Shown: positions 1 to 5,583 of the stretch, piece after piece | Layout: each line of letters opens with the position of its first letter | Position numbering within the stretch: the stretch's first letter is position 1 | NCBI GenBank assembly: GCA_003157175.1 | Contig: PMIQ01000219.1 | Location: 409 to 13,072, forward strand | Direction of reading: 5' to 3' | From: Chloroflexota bacterium | GTDB lineage: Bacteria > Chloroflexota > Limnocylindria > Limnocylindrales > CSP1-4 | Length of the DNA: 12,664 nucleotides | Translations under genes and position numbers: made by a program | The notes under the pieces: model-generated | Database searches by the model: none | What the model was told of the DNA's origin: nothing | Seen by the model: the letters and a program-made list of their open reading frames with translations, nothing else

Positions 1-650
1 CCGTTCTTGTGCCAGCGGAAGCCGGCGACGACGCAGTCCGCGGTTCGGGCGTGCTTGATCTTGGCCCAGCCCCGCTTGCCAGGCATATACGGGTCCGCGA
101 GCCGTTTGGCCACAACGCCGTCCAGGCCCGCGCCCTCGAAGCGGTGGAACCAGTCGGCGGCGATCTCCGGGTCGCGCGTCGCCGGCGTCAAGTGGATCGG
201 CGGCGCGGCGTCGCGCAGCGCAACCTCGAGCAACTGGCGGCGTTCCCCCTGCGGAGCGGCGCGCAGGTCCCGGTCGTCGAAGGCGAGCAGATCCCAGGCG
301 ACGTAGCTGGCGGGGGTCTGGGCCGCGAGCAGCTTCACCCTCGAGGCCGCGGGGTGGATCCGCAGCAGCAGCGAGTCGAAGTCGAGCCCATCGGGGCCCG
401 CGATGACGACCTCGCCGTCGAGGATGCAGCGAGCCGGCAGATTCGCTCGCAAGGCCGGCGGCAACTCGGGGAAGTAGCGGTCCAGCGGCTTGAGGTCGCG
501 GCTCTGGATGAACACCTCGTCGCCGTCTCGGAAGACGAGCGCCCGGAAGCCGTCCCATTTGGGCTCGTACTGCCAGCCGGCGCCAGCCGGGATCTTGTCC
601 GTGAGCTTAGCCAGCATCGGCTCGATCGGCGGCTCGAACGGCAGGTTCAC
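1..650 (-). CDS. ATP-dependent DNA ligase, N-terminal adenylation domain (partial)
   Basis: Seals nicks in duplex DNA through a ligase-AMP intermediate. The reverse strand reads 216 codons from a GTG at 650 and runs off the left edge, so the C-terminal OB domain is missing. Nucleotidyltransferase motifs appear in order: motif I EPKWDGFRA with the predicted AMP-accepting lysine at residue 31, motif III LDGEVVI near 77-83, motif IV LDGVVAKR near 176-183, and motif V WAKIKH near 195-200. The protein starts directly with the adenylation domain (FEPPIEPMLAKL), so no polymerase or phosphoesterase domain precedes it. That fits a LigC-like stand-alone ligase or a LigD variant with domains in another order; the missing end prevents a choice. 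The GTG start is supported by TATAGT 6 nt upstream, suggesting a leaderless mRNA. Confidence 0.93.
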   Translation of the reverse strand, partial: MNLPFEPPIEPMLAKLTDKIPAGAGWQYEPKWDGFRALVFRDGDEVFIQSRDLKPLDRYFPELPPALRANLPARCILDGEVVIAGPDGLDFDSLLLRIHPAASRVKLLAAQTPASYVAWDLLAFDDRDLRAAPQGERRQLLEVALRDAAPPIHLTPATRDPEIAADWFHRFEGAGLDGVVAKRLADPYMPGKRGWAKIKHARTADCVVAGFRWHKN

Positions 651-662
651 GCGCCGACTATA
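651..662 (-). promoter_or_regulatory. Leaderless -10 element of the DNA ligase gene
   Basis: On the reverse strand TATAGT (662 to 657) is followed by six bases and then the GTG start. A -10 hexamer this close puts transcription initiation at or next to the start codon, and no Shine-Dalgarno lies between. No good -35 hexamer is visible. This is a sequence-based inference, strengthened by the same layout at other genes in the window. Confidence 0.55.
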
Positions 663-839
663 GCCGAGGCGGCCGCCAGCGCCGATTCGTTGCGGAGTCG
701 GGGTTGCCGTGGCGCTCGACCTGCCGTTGCGGGCTCGAGCCAGCTGACGGCGGCTGACGGCTCACCTTTTCGTCACCTACGCCTGGTAGGCGTGCTGGAC
801 GCGGATCGAGCCCTCCCGGTACGACGCGGACCACGCACG

Positions 840-992
840 GGATGGGCGACCCACGCCGGCGAGCGCGGATCCAGTCGCGTCTGCGCGCCGCGCCCCCGGA
901 GATCGCCCACCCCATCGCCGTTCGAGTCGCCGAAGCTGCGCGGGTAGATCTGGTAGGAAGATAGCCTTCTTCCACCACCCGCGGTCGGGCAT
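840..992 (-). pseudogene. Relic of a GH13 alpha-glucosidase / oligo-1,6-glucosidase N-terminus
   Basis: GH13 alpha-glucosidases begin with a stretch like WW(K/R)EAVxYQIYPRSFxDSNGDGxGDLxG. On the reverse strand an ATG at 992 begins MPDRGWWKKAIF. One extra base near 956 then shifts the frame, and the next frame continues YQIYPRSF followed by GDSNGDGVGDLRG (955 to 893). After that only scattered resemblance remains (RLD in one frame, LAGVG in another), and the following beta-barrel segments of a roughly 500-residue enzyme are absent. At least two frame disruptions and the loss of most of the gene make it non-functional. A GAGGAG ribosome-binding-site remnant lies 9 nt before the ATG. The left limit of the relic is approximate. 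Confidence 0.72.
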
Positions 993-1173
993 CGAATCTG
1001 GCTCCTCGGACGCTTCACAGGCCGCCATCTCAGCCTCCCGGACCGGCGCGCCGGGCCTTGACGCGCCCGCCGCCCGGGCGGGCCCCCAGTCCGAGGAACG
1101 CGTGGGCCCGCGCCGTGACGACAAACGGCCCTGTGCCGCCCGGTGGACAATGGAGCAACCTCGAAGGGCCCAG

Positions 1174-1193
1174 TCTAGTTGGGGAAGAAGAGG
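1174..1193 (+). promoter_or_regulatory. Candidate -10 and ribosome binding region of the hydrogenase gene
   Basis: TCTAGT at 1174-1179 is the best -10-like hexamer before the hydrogenase start. A purine-rich stretch containing GAAGAAGAGG follows (1184-1193) and ends 14 nt before the ATG, which is rather far for a Shine-Dalgarno. No in-frame ATG, GTG or TTG lies between this stretch and 1208, so the start is not in doubt even though the signals are weak. Confidence 0.3.
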
Positions 1194-1207
1194 CCAGGTG
1201 GAACGGA

Positions 1208-2521
1208 ATGGCGAAAGCTGAAGCCGCGGCTGGCGAACACGATTTCGAAGTCGTAGGGATCGCGCGGGTCGAAGGCGAGGGGGCGCTCAAGCTGCGCATC
1301 ACCGACGGCGAAGTCCGCGAGGCGCGCCTTTCTATCTTCGAGGCGCCGCGGTACTTCGAGAAGCTCGTTGTGGGTCGAATGCCCGACGAGGTCGTCGACA
1401 TCGTCGCCCGGGTCTGTGGCATCTGCCCGATCGCTTACCAGATGGGCGCGTCGATGGCCTTCGAGCACCTGTTCGAGGTCGAGGTCGACCCCCAGGTGAA
1501 GGCGCTGCGCCGGCTCACCTACTGGGGCGAATGGATCGAGAGCCACGCCCTCCACGTCTACATGCTGCACGCCCCGGACTTCATGGGTTACGAGAGCGCG
1601 ATCGCCATGGCCCGCGATCACAAGGAACTCGTCGAACAGGCGCTGCGGCTCAAGCGCACCGGCAACGAGATCATGAAGCTGATCGGCGGCCGGGCGATCC
1701 ACCCCGTCGCGATGCGGGTCGGTGGCCTGTCCAGGACCCCGACCAAAGCGGAGGTCGAGGGGCTGCGCGAACCCCTCAAGGACGCGCTCGATCTTTCGAA
1801 GGCGACCCTCAAGTTCGTGGCCGAGTTCAATGCGCCGGCATTCGAGCGCGATCCCCTCTACGTTGCGATCAAGCACCCGATCGAGTACGGCCTCAACGAC
1901 GGCCGGATCGTGTCCTCCGATGGGATCGACGTGCCGATCTGGGGCTGGCGCGAAGCCTTTTGCGAAGAGCAGCACGAAGGCAGCAACGCCCTCCACGCCC
2001 GAACCACCGACGGCCGAACGTACATGCTCGGACCGGCCGCACGCGTGAGCCTCAACGCCGACCAGCTTCACCCGGTCGCCCGGGAGGCGCTGGACGCCAG
2101 CGGTCTGGCCACGCAGATCGCGCGCAATCCGTACTGGAGCATCGCCGCTCGCGCGGTGGAGTTGATCCACGCGTCGGCCTCAGCACTCGACATCGTCGAG
2201 TCGTATAAGCAGCCGACCCGTCCCTTCGTTTCGTGGACGCCCCGGGGCGGCGAGGCGGGTTGGGGCTCGGAGGCGCCGCGCGGCCTCTGCTGGCACCACT
2301 ACGACGTGGACGACGACGGGCGGATCCTGGCTGCCCAGATTGTCGCCCCCACGGGGCAGAACCAGGGCATGATCGAGAGGGACCTGGCGGGGTTCGCACC
2401 GCAGGTCCTCTCCCTGCCCCACGCCGAGGCCACCGTGCGCCTCGAGCAGCTCATCCGGGCATACGACCCCTGCATCAGCTGCGCGACGCACTTCCTCACG
2501 CTCGAGATCGAGCGCGACTGA
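1208..2521 (+). CDS. [NiFe]-hydrogenase large (catalytic) subunit, group 3-like
   Basis: A 437-residue catalytic subunit that would carry the NiFe(CN)2CO centre for reversible H2 oxidation, probably a cytoplasmic group 3 (3b-like) enzyme coupled to NAD(P). The N-terminus has RVEGEGAL (residues 20-27). The L1 motif is RVCGICPIAY (68-77), giving ligands Cys70 and Cys73. The L2 motif is DPCISCATH (420-428), giving Cys422 and Cys425, so all four metal-binding cysteines are present. The position that is His in the generic L1 signature RxCGxCxxxH is Tyr here; I believe PxAYQM variants occur in bacterial group 3b enzymes. A 9-residue tail follows His428, the expected cleavage point of the maturation protease encoded at 3437. 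The start is ATG 1208; the open frame continues further upstream but without homology. No small subunit, diaphorase or FeS subunit is adjacent: upstream is a divergent ligase and downstream a convergent SUKH gene. Confidence 0.93.
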   Translation: MAKAEAAAGEHDFEVVGIARVEGEGALKLRITDGEVREARLSIFEAPRYFEKLVVGRMPDEVVDIVARVCGICPIAYQMGASMAFEHLFEVEVDPQVKALRRLTYWGEWIESHALHVYMLHAPDFMGYESAIAMARDHKELVEQALRLKRTGNEIMKLIGGRAIHPVAMRVGGLSRTPTKAEVEGLREPLKDALDLSKATLKFVAEFNAPAFERDPLYVAIKHPIEYGLNDGRIVSSDGIDVPIWGWREAFCEEQHEGSNALHARTTDGRTYMLGPAARVSLNADQLHPVAREALDASGLATQIARNPYWSIAARAVELIHASASALDIVESYKQPTRPFVSWTPRGGEAGWGSEAPRGLCWHHYDVDDDGRILAAQIVAPTGQNQGMIERDLAGFAPQVLSLPHAEATVRLEQLIRAYDPCISCATHFLTLEIERD

Positions 2522-2605
2522 CAGCTGCGCTCAACTCTTTGCGCGCGTCAACCCGCGGCCGAAGTGGCGGCGGAGCTGGCCCTCCCCGAGGCCGCGGAGT
2601 GGGGC

Positions 2606-3289
2606 TCAGACCCGGTTGGCGCTGAACCTTACGCCAATGCCGCCGGCGGAGCGAGTGCGCGCTTGCATCGCCTCCCAGCCCGAGATCGCGGCCGTAAGGT
2701 GAGCCTCGGCGGGGACGACGTGGAACGACTCGTCAGTGCCACCGCGCAGCGGCGAAACGTCCGGGGCGTAGTGCTGGCCGGCCGGCAGCGGGCCGCACTG
2801 CTTGGCTGCCCTGGCGAGCCGCTCGGAGTCGCAGAGAGCTCCGGGAGCTACGAGCAGCTCGCCCAAGAGCTCGTCGAGGTCCTGGCCCAGCAGGAACACT
2901 TCCATCGTGTCCGGCATGAAGAGCTCGGGCAGAGCGATGCTGCCCTGCCATCGGAATCCAAGCTGGTCGCCGAAGGCAGTCTGCCCGAAGAAGAACGGAC
3001 CGCCCTCCTTGGGCGTCGGGTAGACCGAGCGCCACCATGGCGCGGCGTTCCATTCGAGCACTTCGGGGCCGGGCAATGCGGAGCCGGCGTCGCCGAAGAC
3101 GTAGATCTCGCCGCCGCCGAAGGCGCCCGCGCCGACGCGGAGCCAGAACAGCTGCAACGCTCCTGGCACGGCGATTCCGAACCGCTCCTCGATCGCCTCA
3201 GCCAGCGAAACGCCGTCCACGGGATGCGATTGACCGGGTGTCGGCGGGTAGGCGTCGAGGAACGATCGGAAGGAAGCGTCGCGCTTCAT
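2606..3289 (-). CDS. SMI1/KNR4 (SUKH)-family-like protein
   Basis: A 227-residue soluble protein with no signal peptide or membrane segment. The pattern LAEAIEERFGIAVPGALQLFW, then a Gly-rich turn and EIYVFG (about residues 29-65), followed by FFFGQTAFGDQLGFRW (about 99-114), resembles the SUKH fold, in which a helix with a conserved proline precedes a glycine turn and beta strands. Family members serve as immunity proteins against nuclease or other polymorphic toxins, or as general protein-interaction modules. No toxin gene is next to it, so an immunity role is not supported here. It lies opposite in direction to the hydrogenase and protease genes and separates them. The start is ATG 3289 with GTGGGG upstream as a weak ribosome binding site. 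The family call is moderate; a DUF1851-type or other SUKH-like family is the main alternative. Confidence 0.7.
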   Translation of the reverse strand: MKRDASFRSFLDAYPPTPGQSHPVDGVSLAEAIEERFGIAVPGALQLFWLRVGAGAFGGGEIYVFGDAGSALPGPEVLEWNAAPWWRSVYPTPKEGGPFFFGQTAFGDQLGFRWQGSIALPELFMPDTMEVFLLGQDLDELLGELLVAPGALCDSERLARAAKQCGPLPAGQHYAPDVSPLRGGTDESFHVVPAEAHLTAAISGWEAMQARTRSAGGIGVRFSANRV

Positions 3290-3424
3290 TCGTACCCCAC
3301 TCGGTGAGTCGGCCTCCAGCCCGCTTCTGTCCGATAGATAGTCGAGACTCTACTCCCTCGGTCACGCCCGGGGGGGACGATTGTACGGTACCGGTGACGC
3401 TACGAACCGCTCCAAGTCGGCCGC

Positions 3425-3436
3425 TAGACTGGCGCC
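3425..3436 (+). promoter_or_regulatory. Leaderless -10 element of the hydrogenase protease gene
   Basis: TAGACT at 3425-3430 is followed by GGCGCC and then the ATG at 3437, with no Shine-Dalgarno. This is the same TAnnnT-6-start layout as at the ligase and MFS genes. The 147-bp divergent region upstream (3290-3436) also contains a small palindrome CGGTACCG near 3386-3393 and an AT-rich patch with a CTATCTAT-like sequence on the minus strand near 3333-3342 that may serve the SUKH gene. Confidence 0.5.
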
Positions 3437-3937
3437 ATGAGCGATGTCTCGGGGCCTCGGACGCGGGTGCTGGTCTGCGGCGAGCGAATGCGGGGCGACG
3501 ATGCGGCCGCTCTTGTGGCCGTCGAGATGCTGCCCGAAGATGCGCGTGCGCTGGCCGAGGTGGTCGAGGTCGGGCAGCTGTCCGTGGAGGCCCTGCTCGA
3601 TGTTCCGGACGGCATGGCGGTGATCGTCGCGGATGCTGCCGTCGGGTTGGCGGCGGGCGTGGTTGTCACGCTGCCGCTCGAGCGCATGGCGGCGCGCGGC
3701 GGGGTCGGAGCCAGCGGCGGGGCGGCCCCGGCGTCCTCTCATTCGCTCCCCCCAGATCAAGTCCTGGCGCTAGCCGCCGAGCTGCGCGGGTCGATGCCAC
3801 GGGGCGTTTTCGTTGGCATCGGCGGCGCCGAGTTCAGTTTCGGGGAGGAACTCTCGGCCGCGGTGGCCGCGGGGCTTGCCACTTTCGCAGCTGCCCTCGC
3901 CGACGAGATTCGGCGCCTAAGCGCCGACGAGCCCTGA
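3437..3937 (+). CDS. Hydrogenase maturation endopeptidase (HyaD/HybD/HycI family)
   Basis: A 166-residue nickel-dependent endopeptidase that would remove the C-terminal tail of the [NiFe]-hydrogenase large subunit after metal insertion. Family features are RVLVCGERMRGDDAAAL (residues 10-26), where the RGDD acidic pair matches the first Ni-binding position; VIVADAAVG (62-70) with Asp66 matching the second; SSHSLPPDQ (100-108) with His102 matching the third; and a C-terminal VFVGIGGAEFSFGEELS (about 124-140), equivalent to the usual VVGIEPxSFExGxxLS. The usual Gly-Asn after the first strand is replaced by Glu-Arg. An Ala/Gly-rich insertion sits around 86-99. Length is typical. It has its own promoter and is separated from its likely substrate gene at 1208 by a minus-strand SUKH gene. 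Confidence 0.87.
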   Translation: MSDVSGPRTRVLVCGERMRGDDAAALVAVEMLPEDARALAEVVEVGQLSVEALLDVPDGMAVIVADAAVGLAAGVVVTLPLERMAARGGVGASGGAAPASSHSLPPDQVLALAAELRGSMPRGVFVGIGGAEFSFGEELSAAVAAGLATFAAALADEIRRLSADEP

Positions 3938-3960
3938 TCCGTGGCGCCTCTTGGCGCCGC
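3911..3960 (+). terminator. Two tandem hairpins at the end of the protease gene
   Basis: The first hairpin lies inside the last codons: CGGCGC, loop CTAA, GCGCCG (3911-3926), a perfect 6-bp stem. The second follows the stop codon: GGCGCC, loop TCTT, GGCGCC (3943-3958), extendable by a G-T and a G-C pair to 3941-3960. Neither has a T-tract, so any termination would be inefficient or factor-dependent. They would insulate the TetR cassette from the protease transcript. Confidence 0.4.
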
Positions 3961-3978
3961 GTGGTCCATCTTGACATA

Positions 3979-4000
3979 ACATGCATACTGGTACGCATGT
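3979..4000 (+). promoter_or_regulatory. Palindromic operator overlapping the TetR gene promoter and start codon
   Basis: Two 10-bp arms, ACATGCATAC (3979-3988) and GTACGCATGT (3991-4000), flank a central TG. The right arm is the reverse complement of the left at 9 of 10 positions. The palindrome covers a -10-like hexamer CATACT (3984-3989), which ends 7 nt before the ATG at 3997, and includes the start codon itself. A bound dimer here would block initiation directly. TetR regulators commonly repress their own operon from such a site; binding is inferred. Confidence 0.65.
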
Positions 4001-4806
4001 CTGACCAGTCAACCCGCGAAACGATCCTGAGCGCGGCTCGTCGCCAGATCCAGGAGAGTCCGCCGGCGCTCTCCGTCCAGGCGGTCGCTGCCGAAGCGCG
4101 AGTTTCGCGCCAGACCGTCCACCACTACTTCGGCGGCCTGCGGGGCCTGCGTGCCGCGCTTGCCGCAGATGGCCTGGACACCTCCTCCGCGCAGGACGAG
4201 CCCACGCGAGACCGGCTGATCGACGCCGCCCAGAGGCTCTTCTCCCGCCCGGGTGGCGGCCTGATCTCCATCGAAGCGATCGCCGCCGAGGCCGGCCTGA
4301 CCAAGGGCGCGGTCTACCATCACTTTGCCGACAGAGCGGAACTTCTCCGCGAAGTCGCCCGCCGGGTCAGCCCGGTCGAGGAGATGCGGGCGCAGATCGA
4401 GCCCTCGATCGGGCTCGGCGCGCGCGAAGGGCTGATCGCCATCGCGACCGCCTACTATGCGGCGATGCGGGCCCGGGCCGACCTGGTTCGCAATCTCGCC
4501 GCCAACTCGTCGCAGGACCCGGAGCTCGCCCGGGTCGTCATGTCTGAGATGCTCGGCCAGGGCGCGCCGCTGATGCTGGCGTGGTACGGGCTGCAGGTGC
4601 AGAAGGGAAACCTGCGCCCGATCGACCCGGCGCTGCTGATCCAGGGCCTCTTCGGGCCCGTCTTTCTGCTAATCGTTCTCGGCCCGGCCGTCTTTGACGG
4701 GCTGGCCCAGATCGGGATTCGTCCGGCAATCGACAACGTCGAGGCCTATGTGGACCTGCTCCTGCACGGCGCCGCGCAGCCCGACAGCAGCTTGGGAGAT
4801 CTCTAG
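3997..4806 (+). CDS. TetR-family transcriptional regulator with two tandem HTH domains
   Basis: A 269-residue one-component regulator, longer than the usual 190-220 because the N-terminal DNA-binding domain is present twice. The first copy spans about residues 6-60 (TRETILSAAR, then AAEARVSRQTVHHYF). The second spans about 70-124 (TRDRLIDAAQRLF, then AAEAGLTKGAVYHHF). Across the helix-turn-helix the copies share about 9 of 21 residues and the helix order, so this is an internal duplication rather than a chance match. The second copy is closer to the TetR consensus. The rest (about 125-258) is an all-helical ligand-binding/dimerisation domain with hydrophobic helices such as FGPVFLLIVLGPAVF. 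The start is ATG 3997 inside the palindromic operator; the long open frame upstream is Arg-rich read-through. The ABC ATPase gene starts at the base after this stop codon, so regulator and exporter are co-transcribed. Confidence 0.92.
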   Translation: MSDQSTRETILSAARRQIQESPPALSVQAVAAEARVSRQTVHHYFGGLRGLRAALAADGLDTSSAQDEPTRDRLIDAAQRLFSRPGGGLISIEAIAAEAGLTKGAVYHHFADRAELLREVARRVSPVEEMRAQIEPSIGLGAREGLIAIATAYYAAMRARADLVRNLAANSSQDPELARVVMSEMLGQGAPLMLAWYGLQVQKGNLRPIDPALLIQGLFGPVFLLIVLGPAVFDGLAQIGIRPAIDNVEAYVDLLLHGAAQPDSSLGDL

Positions 4807-5583
4807 ATGACGGTCACACCAACTCCCCCCGCGCCGGCGGTCGAGGCCATCGCCTTGCGCAAGGACTTCGGGCCGATCCACGCGGTCGACGGCATCGACA
4901 TGGCGCTTACGCCCGGCCGGATCTACGGGCTTCTGGGCCCGAACGGATCCGGCAAGACGACGCTCATCCGGCTTCTGGCCGGCCTCGCGTCGGCGACGAG
5001 CGGCAAGGCCCGCGTCCTGGGAGTGGACATGCCGTCGCGGCCAAACCTGGCGCGGATCGGGTACATGACCCAGGCCGACGGCATCTACCCGGAGTTGTCC
5101 GTGTGGGAGAACCTGTCGTTCTTCGCGGCGCTCTACGGCCAGACCGACAAGGCCGAGATGCGCCGAACCCTCCAGCTGGTAGAGCTCGACGGGCGGCAGG
5201 GCACACCTGCCCAGGACCTCTCCGGCGGGATGCGGCGCCGCCTGTCGATGGCCTGCGCGCTGGCCCACCACCCGGCGGTGATCTTCCTCGACGAGCCGAC
5301 GGTCGGAGTGGACCCGGCCCTGCGAGTCCAGTTCTGGAACCACTTCCATCGATTGGCCGCGGACGGAGCCACGCTCGTGGTCTCGAGCCACGTCATGGAC
5401 GAGGCCGATCGCTGCGACGAGCTGCTCTTCATCCGGGACGGGCACGTCCTGGCGCAGGGGACGCCGGCCGAGCTGCGAAAACGGGCCGGCACCGAGAACC
5501 TGGAGTCCGCGTTCCTGCAGTTCGCCGGCGAAAGCGGAGGCCCCGCCGCCTCCGGGCCCACGGCGAAGGAAACCGCCCGATGA
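4807..5583 (+). CDS. ABC transporter ATP-binding protein (ABC-2 / DrrA-like exporter)
   Basis: A 258-residue ATPase that would power export through the permease encoded next. Motifs in order: Walker A GPNGSGKTT (44-52), Q-loop MTQ (Gln89), signature LSGGM (138-142), Walker B VIFLDEP (158-164) with catalytic Glu163, D-loop GVDP, and switch His195 in SSHVMDEA. Length and the spacing of PSRPNLARIGYMTQADGIYPELSVWENL match the drug/multicopper ABC-2 ATPase type (CcmA/DrrA). The substrate cannot be read from the sequence; drugs, lipids or peptides are all possible. The ATG directly follows the TetR stop with no spacer, and the stop overlaps the permease start in ATGA, indicating translational coupling through the whole cassette. 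Confidence 0.95.
   Translation: MTVTPTPPAPAVEAIALRKDFGPIHAVDGIDMALTPGRIYGLLGPNGSGKTTLIRLLAGLASATSGKARVLGVDMPSRPNLARIGYMTQADGIYPELSVWENLSFFAALYGQTDKAEMRRTLQLVELDGRQGTPAQDLSGGMRRRLSMACALAHHPAVIFLDEPTVGVDPALRVQFWNHFHRLAADGATLVVSSHVMDEADRCDELLFIRDGHVLAQGTPAELRKRAGTENLESAFLQFAGESGGPAASGPTAKETAR

Larger units (their letters stand above)
651..1207. other. Gene-poor intergenic region between divergent ligase and hydrogenase genes
   Basis: About 557 bases with no intact gene. It holds the ligase promoter at the left edge, a short direct repeat CTGACGG-CGG-CTGACGG near 744-760, a degraded GH13 remnant on the minus strand in the middle, and the probable hydrogenase promoter at the right. The reading frames that cross it are arginine/proline-rich and lack family features apart from the GH13 relic. 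Confidence 0.6.

Noticed and set aside
9..947. A 312-codon open frame on the plus strand
   Set aside because: It is an antisense shadow of the DNA ligase gene; its product is Arg/Gln-rich without family features, while the reverse strand has all ligase motifs.
1175..2170. A 331-codon minus-strand frame opposite the hydrogenase
   Set aside because: It is a shadow of the hydrogenase large subunit; no motif or start signal supports it.
2553..2597. CCGCGGCC ... GGCCGCGG as a terminator between hydrogenase and SUKH genes
   Set aside because: The arms are 8 bp of GC-only, self-complementary sequence around a 29-nt loop and no T-tract follows; this is expected by chance in such DNA.
3971..3976. 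TTGACA as a consensus -35 box for the TetR gene
   Set aside because: It is only 7 nt from the CATACT hexamer, far from the usual 16-18, and no good -10 lies at the right distance, so it is probably coincidental.
3037..3996. Long N-terminal extension of the TetR reading frame
   Set aside because: The 320 codons before ATG 3997 are extreme Arg-rich read-through of the SUKH antisense and protease genes in another frame. The operator and promoter place the start at 3997.
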